A stretch of DNA of 64,000 nt, taken from assembly GCA_018716975.1 (NCBI GenBank), contig DVJE01000003.1, forward strand, positions 1-64,000, read 5' to 3'. The notes beneath the pieces were generated by a model. It made no database searches. It was not told where the DNA came from and saw only the letters and a list, made by a program, of their open reading frames with translations. Source of the DNA: Candidatus Gallacutalibacter stercoravium (GTDB lineage Bacteria; Bacillota; Clostridia; Oscillospirales; Acutalibacteraceae). Positions 16,510-25,293 of this stretch are shown piece after piece (position 1 is the first letter of the stretch; each line of letters begins with the position of its first letter). Both the position numbers and the translations under genes were made by a program.

Positions 16510-19500
16510 ATGCTCATTGCCGATCTACACATCCACTCTAAATATAGCCGTGCCACCAGCAAAGAATGTGTACCCGAACATTTAGAATTGTGGGCCCGCC
16601 GCAAAGGGATCAATTTGGTGGGTACTGGGGACTTTACCCACCCCGCCTGGCGGGAAGAGCTGGCGCAAAAGCTGGTACCAGCCGAAGAAGGGCTTTACAC
16701 CTTAAATCCTGAATACCGCCTAACAGACAACATCGCCGGCGTTGGCCTAACGCCCCGCTTTGTGGTTACCGGTGAAATCAGTTCTATTTATAAGAAAAAC
16801 GGGCGCGTTCGCAAGGTACATAGCTTAATCTTACTGCCAGGGCTGGAAGATGCCGAAAGGTTGGCCCGTAAGTTGGAACAAGTGGGCAACATTCATTCCG
16901 ACGGCAGACCCATATTAGGGTTAGACTGCCGCGACCTTCTGGAGCTCACACTAGAAAGCAGCCCACGAGCCATTTTTGTGCCTGCCCATATTTGGACGCC
17001 GCATTTTTCTCTATTTGGCGCTTTTTCTGGTTTTGACAGTATCGAGGAATGCTTTGGTGATTTAACGCCCTATATCCATGCGTTGGAAACCGGCCTCTCC
17101 TCTGATCCGCCTATGAATTGGCGGGTTTCTGCCCTGGAGCGCTATCACTTAATTTCCAATTCCGACGCCCATTCCCCCGCCAAGCTCGGGCGGGAGGCGA
17201 ATCTATTGGATATTCCCTATTCCTACTCCGCTTTGGCCAACGCGTTGCAAGTGGGAGCATCCGGAGGATTAAAAGGAACCATTGAGTTTTTTCCTGAAGA
17301 AGGCAAGTACCACTACGATGGTCATCGCAATTGCCACCAGTGCCTAAAGCCCACCCAAGCCGATGCTGCCGGCGGTATTTGTCCGGTTTGCGGCAAGCGT
17401 CTTACCATCGGCGTACTGCACCGGGTGGAGCAATTGGCCGATCGTCCCGAGGGGTTTACCCCCCAAGAAGCTTTACCTTTTGAAAATCTTATCCCTTTAC
17501 CTGAGGCAATCGGCGGTTCCACCGGCCTTTCGGCTACCGGGGTGCGGGTGCAGCGCCAATACGAAGAAATGTTGCGTCAACTGGGGCCGGAATTTTCTAT
17601 TCTGCGCAACGTTCCCATTCAGGATATTGAACGGGTGGCCGGCCCTTGTGTGGCCGAAGGCATCAAGCGTATGCGGCAGAGCCATGTACAGCTGCTGCCG
17701 GGATATGACGGCGAATACGGCAAAATTGAGCTGCTCAGCGAAAAAGAGATCGATAGCTTAAATGGGCAAATCACTTTTTTTGCCGCCTCACAGCCTGCCA
17801 AAAGCGGCAAACAGAAAAAACAGCCCACAGAAAAGCTGCAGCCCCACGACACAGATCATTCTCACCGACGTGCGCCAAGCGAAGAAAAAGTTGCCAACCA
17901 AGCCAACGGCCCGCTAACCGAACTAAACCCGAGGCAGCAAGAAGCGGTTGCTTGCCCAGCTCCGGCGGTATCTGTTATTGCTGGCCCAGGCACCGGCAAA
18001 ACCAAAACCCTAATCGCCCGCATCCTATATTTAATACAGGTGCGAAACGTAGAACCCTCTGCCATAATGGCGGTAACTTTTACCCGCAAGGCGGCTGAAG
18101 AAATCCGCCAGCGTTTAAAATCGGCTGTTGGCACCCGGGCGGCACGGTTGGTCGCCGCCGGAACATTCCACTCCCTCTGCCTACAGCTTTTGGAGCGGCA
18201 AAACGGAGCTGCTGTTACTCTGGTGGATGAAAACCAAGCCTTATGGCTGGCAAAGGAGACGGTGGAGGAATTAAAGTTAAAGCTTTCTCCCAGAAATCTG
18301 CTGCAGGCGGTATCCCGGCAAAAAAACGGCCTTACTTGCGATTTATCTCCATCGGCCTATGCACATTATTGTGAAAAGTTGGAGCAGCTCGGTGTGTTGG
18401 ACTTTGACGACCTCCTGCTTCGCACGCTTGCTATTCTCGAAAACCCCAGCAGCGACCTCCAAAAATTGCTGCCCCTCCATCTGTTGGTAGATGAATTTCA
18501 GGATATCAACCCTGTTCAATACCGTTTGATACGCGCATTGAGTCAAAACAGCCAAGGCCTGTTTGTGATTGGGGATCCCGATCAGGCGATCTACAGTTTT
18601 CGCGGCTCTGATTCTGCCTGTTTTACGCACCTGGCGTCTGATTATCCTGCATTAAATACCATCCGTTTAACTGAGAATTACCGTAGCACGCCTCAAATAT
18701 TGCGCTGTGCCTTGCCGGTGCCGCAGCCCGATGTCAATCGCATCTTGCAGCCAAAACGGCCGGATGGTGTGCCCGTGCGCTTGTTGCAAGGGCAAAGCGA
18801 CTTGTCGGCGGCTATTTTCATCGCCAAGGAAATCAACCGCATGGTGGGCGGCATTGATATGCTGGATGCCCAAGGCGCCGCTTCTCCCTGCGCGCCGCGT
18901 GGTTTTTCCGATATCGCTATTTTATACCGCACGCACCGCTGTGCAGAAGTACTGGAAAAATGCTTGCGGCAAGAGGGTATCCCCTATGTGGTGTCCGGCC
19001 GTGACGCTACGCTGGAAGATCCGGCCGTTCAGGGGTGCTTAGGTTTTTTCCATTTTTTGCAAAACCCAAGCTCATTTCTGCATCTTGCGCTGTATTTATC
19101 TTTGTTGCATTGCCCTGTAGAAGCTTCAAAACAATTATGGGCATGGTTTGCCTTAAAACAGCAAGGCGAATCACAGCCAGCAACTATTCATCCACCGGAA
19201 GATTTGCCTGCCAACCTGCTGCACCAAGAAAGTATCCGTTTGTTTTTTGCCCAGGCAAGGCGCTACTCCCCCATGTTGGCCCAAGAAAAGCCACAGGCCA
19301 TATTAGAGGAATGGTTGGAGGAGCTACACCTAACCCATCATGCTGCGCTGCAACGCCTAGCCAGCATGAGTGTATTTTATCGTAGTATGGAAGAATTTCT
19401 CGCCTCTTTAACATTGGGACAGGAGGGCGACGTTACACGCAGCGGCGAGCGCGCTTATCTTTCAGACGCTGTTTCTCTAACTACTTTGCATGGTTCAAAG

Positions 19501-19767
19501 GGACTGGAATATCCGGTGGTATTTCTGTTCGGCGTACAAGAAGGTCTGCTTCCCCTGCAAACGCCGGGGCGCTCTGCCAACATAGAGGAAGAACGCCGTT
19601 TGCTGTATGTGGGTATGACCCGTGCCCGTGATGAACTTGTGCTGCTTTCCAGCGGGCAAACATCATCCCTCCTTTTACCCATTCAGCCTAGCCTATATCA
19701 AAAATCCGATATTCCCGGCGGGCGGGTAATTGCGCAAGAAAAGCAATTAAGTTTTTTTGATCTGTAA
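16510..19767 (+). CDS. Endonuclease Q-like PHP nuclease fused to a UvrD/Rep helicase
   Basis: A 1085-residue fusion. Residues 1-425 match the endonuclease Q/TIGR00375 family, which nicks DNA 5' of deaminated bases: DLHIHSKYS at the N-terminus, VPAHIWTPHFSLFGAFSG, ISNSDAHSPAKLGREANL, and a zinc finger with cysteines 275, 278, 291 and 294. After a charged linker (about 428-468) comes a complete superfamily 1A helicase: Walker A GPGTGKT (492-498), VTFTRKAAEE, DEFQD (661-665), GDPDQAIYSFRG, LTENYRST, TLHGSKGLEYPVV and YVGMTRAR. Sliding-clamp-like motifs QITFF (420-424) and QLSFFDL (last seven residues) end each half. The start at 16510 is set by GGAGG six bases before; an ATG lies five codons upstream. 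Own promoter and terminator. Predicted role: excision of deaminated DNA. Confidence 0.9.
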   Translation: MLIADLHIHSKYSRATSKECVPEHLELWARRKGINLVGTGDFTHPAWREELAQKLVPAEEGLYTLNPEYRLTDNIAGVGLTPRFVVTGEISSIYKKNGRVRKVHSLILLPGLEDAERLARKLEQVGNIHSDGRPILGLDCRDLLELTLESSPRAIFVPAHIWTPHFSLFGAFSGFDSIEECFGDLTPYIHALETGLSSDPPMNWRVSALERYHLISNSDAHSPAKLGREANLLDIPYSYSALANALQVGASGGLKGTIEFFPEEGKYHYDGHRNCHQCLKPTQADAAGGICPVCGKRLTIGVLHRVEQLADRPEGFTPQEALPFENLIPLPEAIGGSTGLSATGVRVQRQYEEMLRQLGPEFSILRNVPIQDIERVAGPCVAEGIKRMRQSHVQLLPGYDGEYGKIELLSEKEIDSLNGQITFFAASQPAKSGKQKKQPTEKLQPHDTDHSHRRAPSEEKVANQANGPLTELNPRQQEAVACPAPAVSVIAGPGTGKTKTLIARILYLIQVRNVEPSAIMAVTFTRKAAEEIRQRLKSAVGTRAARLVAAGTFHSLCLQLLERQNGAAVTLVDENQALWLAKETVEELKLKLSPRNLLQAVSRQKNGLTCDLSPSAYAHYCEKLEQLGVLDFDDLLLRTLAILENPSSDLQKLLPLHLLVDEFQDINPVQYRLIRALSQNSQGLFVIGDPDQAIYSFRGSDSACFTHLASDYPALNTIRLTENYRSTPQILRCALPVPQPDVNRILQPKRPDGVPVRLLQGQSDLSAAIFIAKEINRMVGGIDMLDAQGAASPCAPRGFSDIAILYRTHRCAEVLEKCLRQEGIPYVVSGRDATLEDPAVQGCLGFFHFLQNPSSFLHLALYLSLLHCPVEASKQLWAWFALKQQGESQPATIHPPEDLPANLLHQESIRLFFAQARRYSPMLAQEKPQAILEEWLEELHLTHHAALQRLASMSVFYRSMEEFLASLTLGQEGDVTRSGERAYLSDAVSLTTLHGSKGLEYPVVFLFGVQEGLLPLQTPGRSANIEEERRLLYVGMTRARDELVLLSSGQTSSLLLPIQPSLYQKSDIPGGRVIAQEKQLSFFDL

Positions 19768-19812
19768 TCCGTATCGTGCTTAAGGATATTTTAACAGCGC
19801 CTAAGGGTTGCG

Positions 19813-19849
19813 AAAGGTAACGCCAACTTGATGCTGGCGTTACCTTTTT
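19813..19849 (+). terminator. Terminator of the EndoQ-helicase gene
   Basis: A 13-base perfect stem (19813-19825 with 19835-19847) ending in a T-run. Confidence 0.85.
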
Positions 19850-19857
19850 ACATAAAC

Positions 19858-19899
19858 AAAAAGAGGTTCGCACAGCTTTTAACCGGCGAATCTCTTTTT
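19858..19899. terminator. Bidirectional terminator between convergent genes
   Basis: AAAAAGAGGTTCGC (19858-19871) pairs with GCGAATCTCTTTTT (19886-19899) with one mismatch. A run of T is available on both strands. It probably ends the PTS gene on the minus strand. Confidence 0.75.
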
Positions 19900-20001
19900 C
19901 TTTCATTCGCTATTCCGTCCTTTTTCTTGGCAACCTTCTAAGTAGTCATCAATTGCAAAAATGACCAACGATGCATAGGCGGCTCATGGGCGGCTTATTT
20001 T

Positions 20002-21183
20002 TTATTTCGTTTCCACCGGCGGCACTTGTGTGCCGGCCCCCTCCACAGCCGGTTGTTTCTCTTTTTCTTGTTTGCTTTGGCCTGGCAAATCAACTTCAAA
20101 GCGCATCAGCATCGTCATAACAAACGAAAGGATCAAGCTCACCAGGCAAGCCAGCAACAACACGCCAAAGCCGGGGCCAATAAAAATTGGCATGGTGGGG
20201 ATCCCCGGGAAGGCAAAAGCCGCCGCCGTGGCGCCCGAACAGCCTACTATGGCGCCGCCTACCGCACCGGATAGGCACACAGCCAACATGGGCTTTCTTC
20301 GAGGCAAATTTACGCCGAACATAGCGGGTTCCGTTACGCCAAAGCTGGCGGTCACTGCAGCGGATAGGGCAGTTGTTTTAAACGCTTTATCGTGGGATTT
20401 AACAAATACAGCCAAAGCCGCTCCTGTTTGAGCAAAAACCGGCGGTGCAAAAAAGGTCATAACCGTGTCATATCCCATAACAGAAATATTGTTAATAGCA
20501 ATCGGCACCAAACTCCAATGAAAGCCAAACATCACCATAAGCTGCACCACTCCGCTCAGGCAAATTCCCGCGGCCACCGGACTGAATTGATACACTGATT
20601 GATAGCCGACCGCCAACCAGTCGCCAATCACCTTCCCTATTGGGCCTAAAACGAAAAGACTTACTCCGCCCACTAGGGCGACACACAGAAATGGCGTTAA
20701 AAAGCCTTTCACAAGTTCGGGCAAAATGCGGTTGAACAGCCGCTCCAGCCACACCAGCAAACCAACCGCCAATAAAGCGGGAATCACGCTGTAAGGATAT
20801 TTGACCGGAATAATTTCTAAACCAAACAAATACACGCTGCCTTTCTCAAAGGCCTCGGTCAATGCGGGGAAGACCAGCACGCCCCCTATGGTCATTGCTG
20901 TAAAAGGATTTGCGCCAAATTTCTGTGCAGCGGTATAGGCCAAAAACATGGGCAAGAAATAAAATAGGCTATCCGCCATCGCATTAAGCACCAGATAAGA
21001 GCTTTCATCCTCCCGTAGCACACCGCATGACACCAGCAAGGTAAGCAACCCCTTCATGATGCCGGCCGCACTCATTAGATTTACCAGCGGCATAAACACG
21101 CCTGAAATTCCATCCACGATGCGGGCAAAAAACGCCCCGCCCTTTTTTCCCGGCTGTTCTTCTCTTTCTTTCAGTTTTGCCAT
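20002..21183 (-). CDS. PTS sugar permease, stand-alone EIIC (glucoside/sucrose type)
   Basis: A 393-residue membrane transporter of the glucose-glucoside PTS superfamily. It begins with a short cytosolic segment, then GISGVFMPLVNLMSAAGIMKG, NAMADSLFYFLPMFLAYTAAQKFG, and the conserved loop ASFGVTEPAMFGVNLPRRKP containing the GVTEPA(I/M)FG motif near residue 290. About ten helices are expected. The usual N-terminal EIIB and C-terminal EIIA domains are both missing: the frame ends in a charged Pro/Glu tail. It must therefore borrow EIIB and EIIA from elsewhere. No sugar hydrolase or regulator gene adjoins, so the substrate is unknown. Confidence 0.88.
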   Translation of the reverse strand: MAKLKEREEQPGKKGGAFFARIVDGISGVFMPLVNLMSAAGIMKGLLTLLVSCGVLREDESSYLVLNAMADSLFYFLPMFLAYTAAQKFGANPFTAMTIGGVLVFPALTEAFEKGSVYLFGLEIIPVKYPYSVIPALLAVGLLVWLERLFNRILPELVKGFLTPFLCVALVGGVSLFVLGPIGKVIGDWLAVGYQSVYQFSPVAAGICLSGVVQLMVMFGFHWSLVPIAINNISVMGYDTVMTFFAPPVFAQTGAALAVFVKSHDKAFKTTALSAAVTASFGVTEPAMFGVNLPRRKPMLAVCLSGAVGGAIVGCSGATAAAFAFPGIPTMPIFIGPGFGVLLLACLVSLILSFVMTMLMRFEVDLPGQSKQEKEKQPAVEGAGTQVPPVETK

Positions 21184-21410
21184 GAATAACCATCCTCTCT
21201 CCAGTCGTGCAGATTAGCTGCACACCTTGAGCAGTGTAGCAGAAAAAGCTCAAAAGGAAAAGGGCTGATAAAAAAATATTTTCAAAAACAGCTATATTGT
21301 CACATGAACCGGCATCTTATGGCATAAGGGCCTCACCACCGCAGCCGGTTATGGTAGATTTCTCCCATTCGACCTTCTAAAACATTTTTCTATTTACTTT
21401 TTTGCATACA

Positions 21411-21449
21411 CAAAACCCCGGCAGGCACTTTAACATGCCCACCGGGGTT
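21411..21449 (-). terminator. Terminator of the Na+-decarboxylase subunit operon
   Basis: AACCCCGG (21414-21421) pairs with CCGGGGTT (21442-21449). On the minus strand TTTTG follows. It is 37 bases past the beta subunit stop. Confidence 0.75.
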
Positions 21450-21485
21450 CACTTCGTTCGCTATAAAAGATTATCTCTTATTTCC

Positions 21486-22844
21486 TTAGCCCAAAATGCT
21501 AAGCAACACACCAGCGGCCACAGCAGAACCGATAACGCCGGACACGTTGGGGCCCATAGCGTGCATCAGCAAGAAGTTGCTGGGATTCTCTTTTTGGCCA
21601 ACCTTTTGCGCCACACGAGCCGCCATTGGCACAGCAGACACACCGGCCGAACCGATCAACGGGTTTACCTTGCCGCCTGTTGCTTTGTACATGATCTTGC
21701 CGAACAACACGCCGCCGGCAGTACCAATACTGAAAGCAACCAAACCTAAAACAATAATGCCCAAGGTTTTGGGGCTTAGGAACACATCGCCAGTGGCGGT
21801 AGCGCCAACCGTAACACCCAAGAAAATTGTAATGATGTTCATCAGTTCGTTTTGCGCTGTGTTCGAAATTCTGGACACAACACCGCTCTCACGGAAGAGG
21901 TTGCCAAGCATCAGCATACCTACCAAAGGCGCAGCATCAGGAATTAATAACGCCACAATAGCGGTTACGATAATGGGGAACAAAACTTTCTCTAGCTTAG
22001 AAACGGGACGCAACTGCTCCATAACAACCGAACGCTCTTTTTTGGTGGTGAGCGCTTTCATAATTGGCGGTTGAATAATGGGCACCAACGCCATATAAGA
22101 ATATGCTGCTACCGCGATAGGCCCAAGCAAATGAGGCGCCAGCTTAGAGGTTACGAAAATAGCCGTAGGACCATCCGCGCCGCCGATAATACCAATAGCG
22201 CCGGCTTCTTGGGGGGTAAAGTTTAGCAAAATAGCGCCAATAAAGGTGATAAAGATGCCCAGCTGGGCCGCTGCACCCAAAAGGAAGCTCTTGGGGTTTG
22301 CAATCAACGGGCCGAAATCGGTCATAGCGCCAATGCCTAAGAAAATCAACGGCGGATAAATGCCCAATTTAACGCCCTGATACAGATAATAGAACAAGCC
22401 TCCGTTTTCCGCAGGAATTTCCAGCATAATCTGGTTTTCTTGCCATACAATACCGTAAGAAATACCTTGATCCGTCAAGAAATCCCTCGCCAGTACCAAA
22501 TCCATACCGCCGGAGGCGTTAGGGATTTGCAAGCAAGCTTGCCCCTGGGCATTTAGCACCTGCCCAAAACCAGCCGCAACCTCATTGCCATTTTCTGTTA
22601 GATACTCTGTTAACGGTTGCAAGGTCATTTGCGGCGCGTTCATAATAATCGGATACAAATTGACCAAAAACATGCCAAACGCGATAGGCAACAACAGCAA
22701 CGGCTCAAACTGTTTTACAATCGCTAAGTAAATCAACACGCCGGCTACGGCCATCATAACAAAGTTTTTCCAATCCAGCGTGTTGAAACCGGATTTTGTG
22801 ATCAAATCCGTGATAGAATCCAAAAATCCATTCCAGATGTCCAC
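21486..22844 (-). CDS. Na+-translocating decarboxylase, beta subunit
   Basis: A 452-residue membrane subunit of the oxaloacetate/methylmalonyl-CoA/glutaconyl-CoA decarboxylase family. It performs carboxybiotin decarboxylation coupled to Na+ export. Family hallmarks are PPLIFLGIGAMTDFGPLIANPKS, GIIGGADGPTAIFVTSKLAP, and SVSAVPMAARVAQKV-like C-terminal stretches (here GSAGVSAVPMAARV). An approximately 75-residue polar segment (about residues 70-145) stands between the first helices, longer than I expect for the family. It starts at GTG with AAGGAG nine bases upstream. The gamma/delta subunit gene lies just before it. The carboxyltransferase and biotin-carrier genes are absent, so the substrate cannot be named. 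Confidence 0.92.
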   Translation of the reverse strand: MDIWNGFLDSITDLITKSGFNTLDWKNFVMMAVAGVLIYLAIVKQFEPLLLLPIAFGMFLVNLYPIIMNAPQMTLQPLTEYLTENGNEVAAGFGQVLNAQGQACLQIPNASGGMDLVLARDFLTDQGISYGIVWQENQIMLEIPAENGGLFYYLYQGVKLGIYPPLIFLGIGAMTDFGPLIANPKSFLLGAAAQLGIFITFIGAILLNFTPQEAGAIGIIGGADGPTAIFVTSKLAPHLLGPIAVAAYSYMALVPIIQPPIMKALTTKKERSVVMEQLRPVSKLEKVLFPIIVTAIVALLIPDAAPLVGMLMLGNLFRESGVVSRISNTAQNELMNIITIFLGVTVGATATGDVFLSPKTLGIIVLGLVAFSIGTAGGVLFGKIMYKATGGKVNPLIGSAGVSAVPMAARVAQKVGQKENPSNFLLMHAMGPNVSGVIGSAVAAGVLLSILG

Positions 22845-22896
22845 TTTGTAAATCTCCTTCCTTTCCGATGCGCTTTAAAATGCTGATTTCATTCGC

Positions 22897-23301
22897 TTAA
22901 AAAGGACGGGTATTCTCCATCAAACCCGCTGTACTCCACACCGGACGGGAAGAAACCGATCTTTTTACACTACGCAGCGAATACCGGGCGCCCGAAGACG
23001 CGCCCATTACCGCCACTGCAGCTGCAATGGCAGCCACAACCTCGCCGGGGATCCCTTGCTCCACAGCGGGAGCAGGCTGAGCCACGGGCAGCTTAGCTGC
23101 CTTCATGGGTTGAGCCTGTTGGGGCTTTTCTTCTTTCTTTTTAACGTTTTCTCCCTTTGCGGAAGAGCCTTTTCCCTTGCCGGTAGCCTTATGCACGATA
23201 GTGCTATAGATTTTGATGATCCATATCAACAAAATCAACATGATAAATACAACTACCATGCCCGTGATAAGCACTGTTATCGACAAGCCTAGATTATCCA
23301 T
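22897..23301 (-). CDS. Na+-translocating decarboxylase, gamma/delta (OadG-type) subunit
   Basis: A 134-residue single-span membrane protein that tethers the decarboxylase complex. One helix near the N-terminus (about residues 5-28) is followed by a basic and Ala/Pro/Gln-rich stretch and the family C-terminus ending in RPVWSTAGLMENTRPF. The open frame runs 53 codons further upstream, but MDNLGLSITVL with GGAG before it is the normal start. It is directly upstream of the beta subunit (52 bases), forming a two-gene unit. Confidence 0.85.
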   Translation of the reverse strand: MDNLGLSITVLITGMVVVFIMLILLIWIIKIYSTIVHKATGKGKGSSAKGENVKKKEEKPQQAQPMKAAKLPVAQPAPAVEQGIPGEVVAAIAAAVAVMGASSGARYSLRSVKRSVSSRPVWSTAGLMENTRPF

Positions 23302-23753
23302 TTTTCCATCTCCATCCCACAAAAAGTCCTTTGATACGCCTTGTGGGCAACAAATGCCCACCGGCCTTTCCGCCTGCCCCACGCTGAGCCGCCACATGAG
23401 AAAAATGCAGGCAGAAAAAACCAATCTGCTTACATGAAATACCTTGTTATTATAACCCATCCCCCCGCCATTTGCAATCCAATTTTTGAACGAATTATGA
23501 CCGCTTAAAAGATTTTGTTGCTTTTCATGATTTGATTGTTAAAAATTTGTCCAATTTCGTTGGAATGCAAATTTGCTTGCTTTGCCAACGCTCTTTTTGA
23601 AAAATCAGTTGCAGCCCCCGTACCGCCGCCCTATAATATAAGTAATTTCTAACCGTTATTTGATAGATGTCTTTCTGTAATTTTAGGCTATCTTTTCATA
23701 TCAAAATATAATTGTTGTTATCCGTCAATATCTTAGAAAGAGGGGGCGCACCA

Positions 23754-24635
23754 ATGCCGGCCGGGACATTTAAGCATTCTTTTAAGCTTGCGCATCATGA
23801 CGCACTTGGCTTAGCTGTTTACAATTGCGGTTTTCAACGTTGCGACGGCGGCTACACCTGGGGGCCCGCTGTGCGCGATCATTATCTGATTCACTATATT
23901 ACCTCCGGAAAGGGCCGTTATTTTGACGGACGTAAAGAACACCTGTTAGCCCGCGGCGACGGTTTTCTCGTTACCCCGGCTCATAAGGTGTTTTATGAGG
24001 CCGACAGCTCGGATCCCTGGGAATATTACTGGGTAGGTTTTAACGGAACAGACGCCGCCCGCCTTTTGGGGCAGGCGGGGCTATCCCACAGCAACCTAAT
24101 CTTTCATTACGGCAATGATAGCCTACTGCGGGAACGGCTGTTAAACATTTATCAGCAGAACGGTTCCTCCCCTAGCGCAGAAGCACGTATGCAGGCGGCG
24201 TTGCTGCTTTTTTTGGCTGACCTAATGGAGCACTGTGCCGTCGCACAGGATACGCACAAAAGCGGTTATGAATATGTAGAAAAATCCCTACGCTTTATCG
24301 ATTACAACTATTCCCGCAGCATTAGCGTTGACGATATTGCCCGCAACGCCGGCATCAGCCGCAGTCATTTATACCGGCTGTTTATGCAGCATATTTCTAT
24401 GCCGCCCAATGAGTATTTAACCCGCTATCGCGTGCAAAAGGCGGGGCTTTTGCTAAGCACCCAGCATCTTTCGGTGGGGGAGGCGGCCTATTCTACCGGT
24501 TTTTCAGATCAGCTCTATTTTTCCCGCGTATTCAAAAAATACCGCGGTGTGCCGCCCAGCCGTTATGCTGCTGCGGCACAAAATAACGCCGAAGAAAAAA
24601 GCGGTGTAACCTGTGAGGAGGCAAAAAAACCGTGA
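23754..24635 (+). CDS. AraC-family transcriptional regulator
   Basis: A 293-residue regulator. The N-terminal AraC-type cupin sensor (about residues 15-150) contains the ITSGKGRYF and GDGFLVTPAH stretches; the C-terminal DNA-binding domain has two helix-turn-helix units (ISVDDIARNAGISRSHLYRLF and LSVGEAAYSTGFSDQLYFSRVFKKYRGVPPSRY). AGAGGGGG nine bases before ATG 23754 decides the start over an upstream TTG. Its last four bases overlap the GTG of the DUF1836 gene, so the two are translationally coupled. It probably senses a sugar; no transporter or catabolic gene adjoins. Confidence 0.92.
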   Translation: MPAGTFKHSFKLAHHDALGLAVYNCGFQRCDGGYTWGPAVRDHYLIHYITSGKGRYFDGRKEHLLARGDGFLVTPAHKVFYEADSSDPWEYYWVGFNGTDAARLLGQAGLSHSNLIFHYGNDSLLRERLLNIYQQNGSSPSAEARMQAALLLFLADLMEHCAVAQDTHKSGYEYVEKSLRFIDYNYSRSISVDDIARNAGISRSHLYRLFMQHISMPPNEYLTRYRVQKAGLLLSTQHLSVGEAAYSTGFSDQLYFSRVFKKYRGVPPSRYAAAAQNNAEEKSGVTCEEAKKP

Positions 24636-25210
24636 GTGAAGAAGATTTGAAAAGCAAAGAAAAGCCATCATCCGCCACCCCGGTGGAGAACATGATAAAT
24701 TGGATCCAACAGATACGGAATTATGAAGCTGTATCGTGGGATCGCATGCCCGAAATCGACTTGTATATGGATCAGGTGATTACCTATTTGGATCGGCAGC
24801 TTAGCTTATTCCAGCGTAACGACGCTAGTAAGCTGCTCACCTCCAGCATGGTAAATAATTATGTAAAAGATAAGCTTTTGCCCCGCCCGGAACATAAACG
24901 CTACGCGCGGGAACACTTAGCGGCCCTGCTGGTGATCTGTTTGCTCAAGCAAGCCCTTTCCATTCCGGATATCGCTACTTTATCACACTATTTGCAAACT
25001 GATTGCCCAATCGATCAACTGTACGGCGACTTTTGCCAACGGCAAAAAGAGGCTTTAAACGATGTTTGCACCCGTGTGGAACTAGCCGCCGGCGAAGGAA
25101 AAACTGCTTTGATGCAGCTGGCGTTGTCTTTCTCGCTAGAAGGTACTGCTCGGCGTATTGCAGCCGAACGAATTTTAAGCGAATTGGCCGCCGCAAAGCA
25201 AGAACAATAA
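24632..25210 (+). CDS. DUF1836 protein
   Basis: A 192-residue protein of the DUF1836 family, recognised from MVNNYVKDKLLPRPEHKRYAREH and the following helical LLVICLLKQALSIPDI. The N-terminal half resembles a MerR/Xre-like helix-turn-helix, so a DNA-binding role is often suspected for the family, unproven. It starts at GTG with GAGGAGG upstream and overlaps the AraC gene by four bases, implying joint synthesis. A 20-base-stem hairpin follows. Confidence 0.85.
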   Translation: MSEEDLKSKEKPSSATPVENMINWIQQIRNYEAVSWDRMPEIDLYMDQVITYLDRQLSLFQRNDASKLLTSSMVNNYVKDKLLPRPEHKRYAREHLAALLVICLLKQALSIPDIATLSHYLQTDCPIDQLYGDFCQRQKEALNDVCTRVELAAGEGKTALMQLALSFSLEGTARRIAAERILSELAAAKQEQ

Positions 25211-25244
25211 CGGCTTTTTGCTCATAAATTGGCTATTTCAAATG

Positions 25245-25293
25245 GTGTACAAAGCCCGCGCTCCGGTTAGGCAGGAGCGCGGGCTTTGTACAC
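25245..25293. terminator. Shared hairpin between convergent DUF1836 and glpP genes
   Basis: A perfect 20-base stem (25245-25264 with 25274-25293) and a nine-base loop. It ends directly at the glpP stop codon. T-tracts are short on both sides (CTTTGT), so it may work in both directions with the tail inside the stem. Confidence 0.7.
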
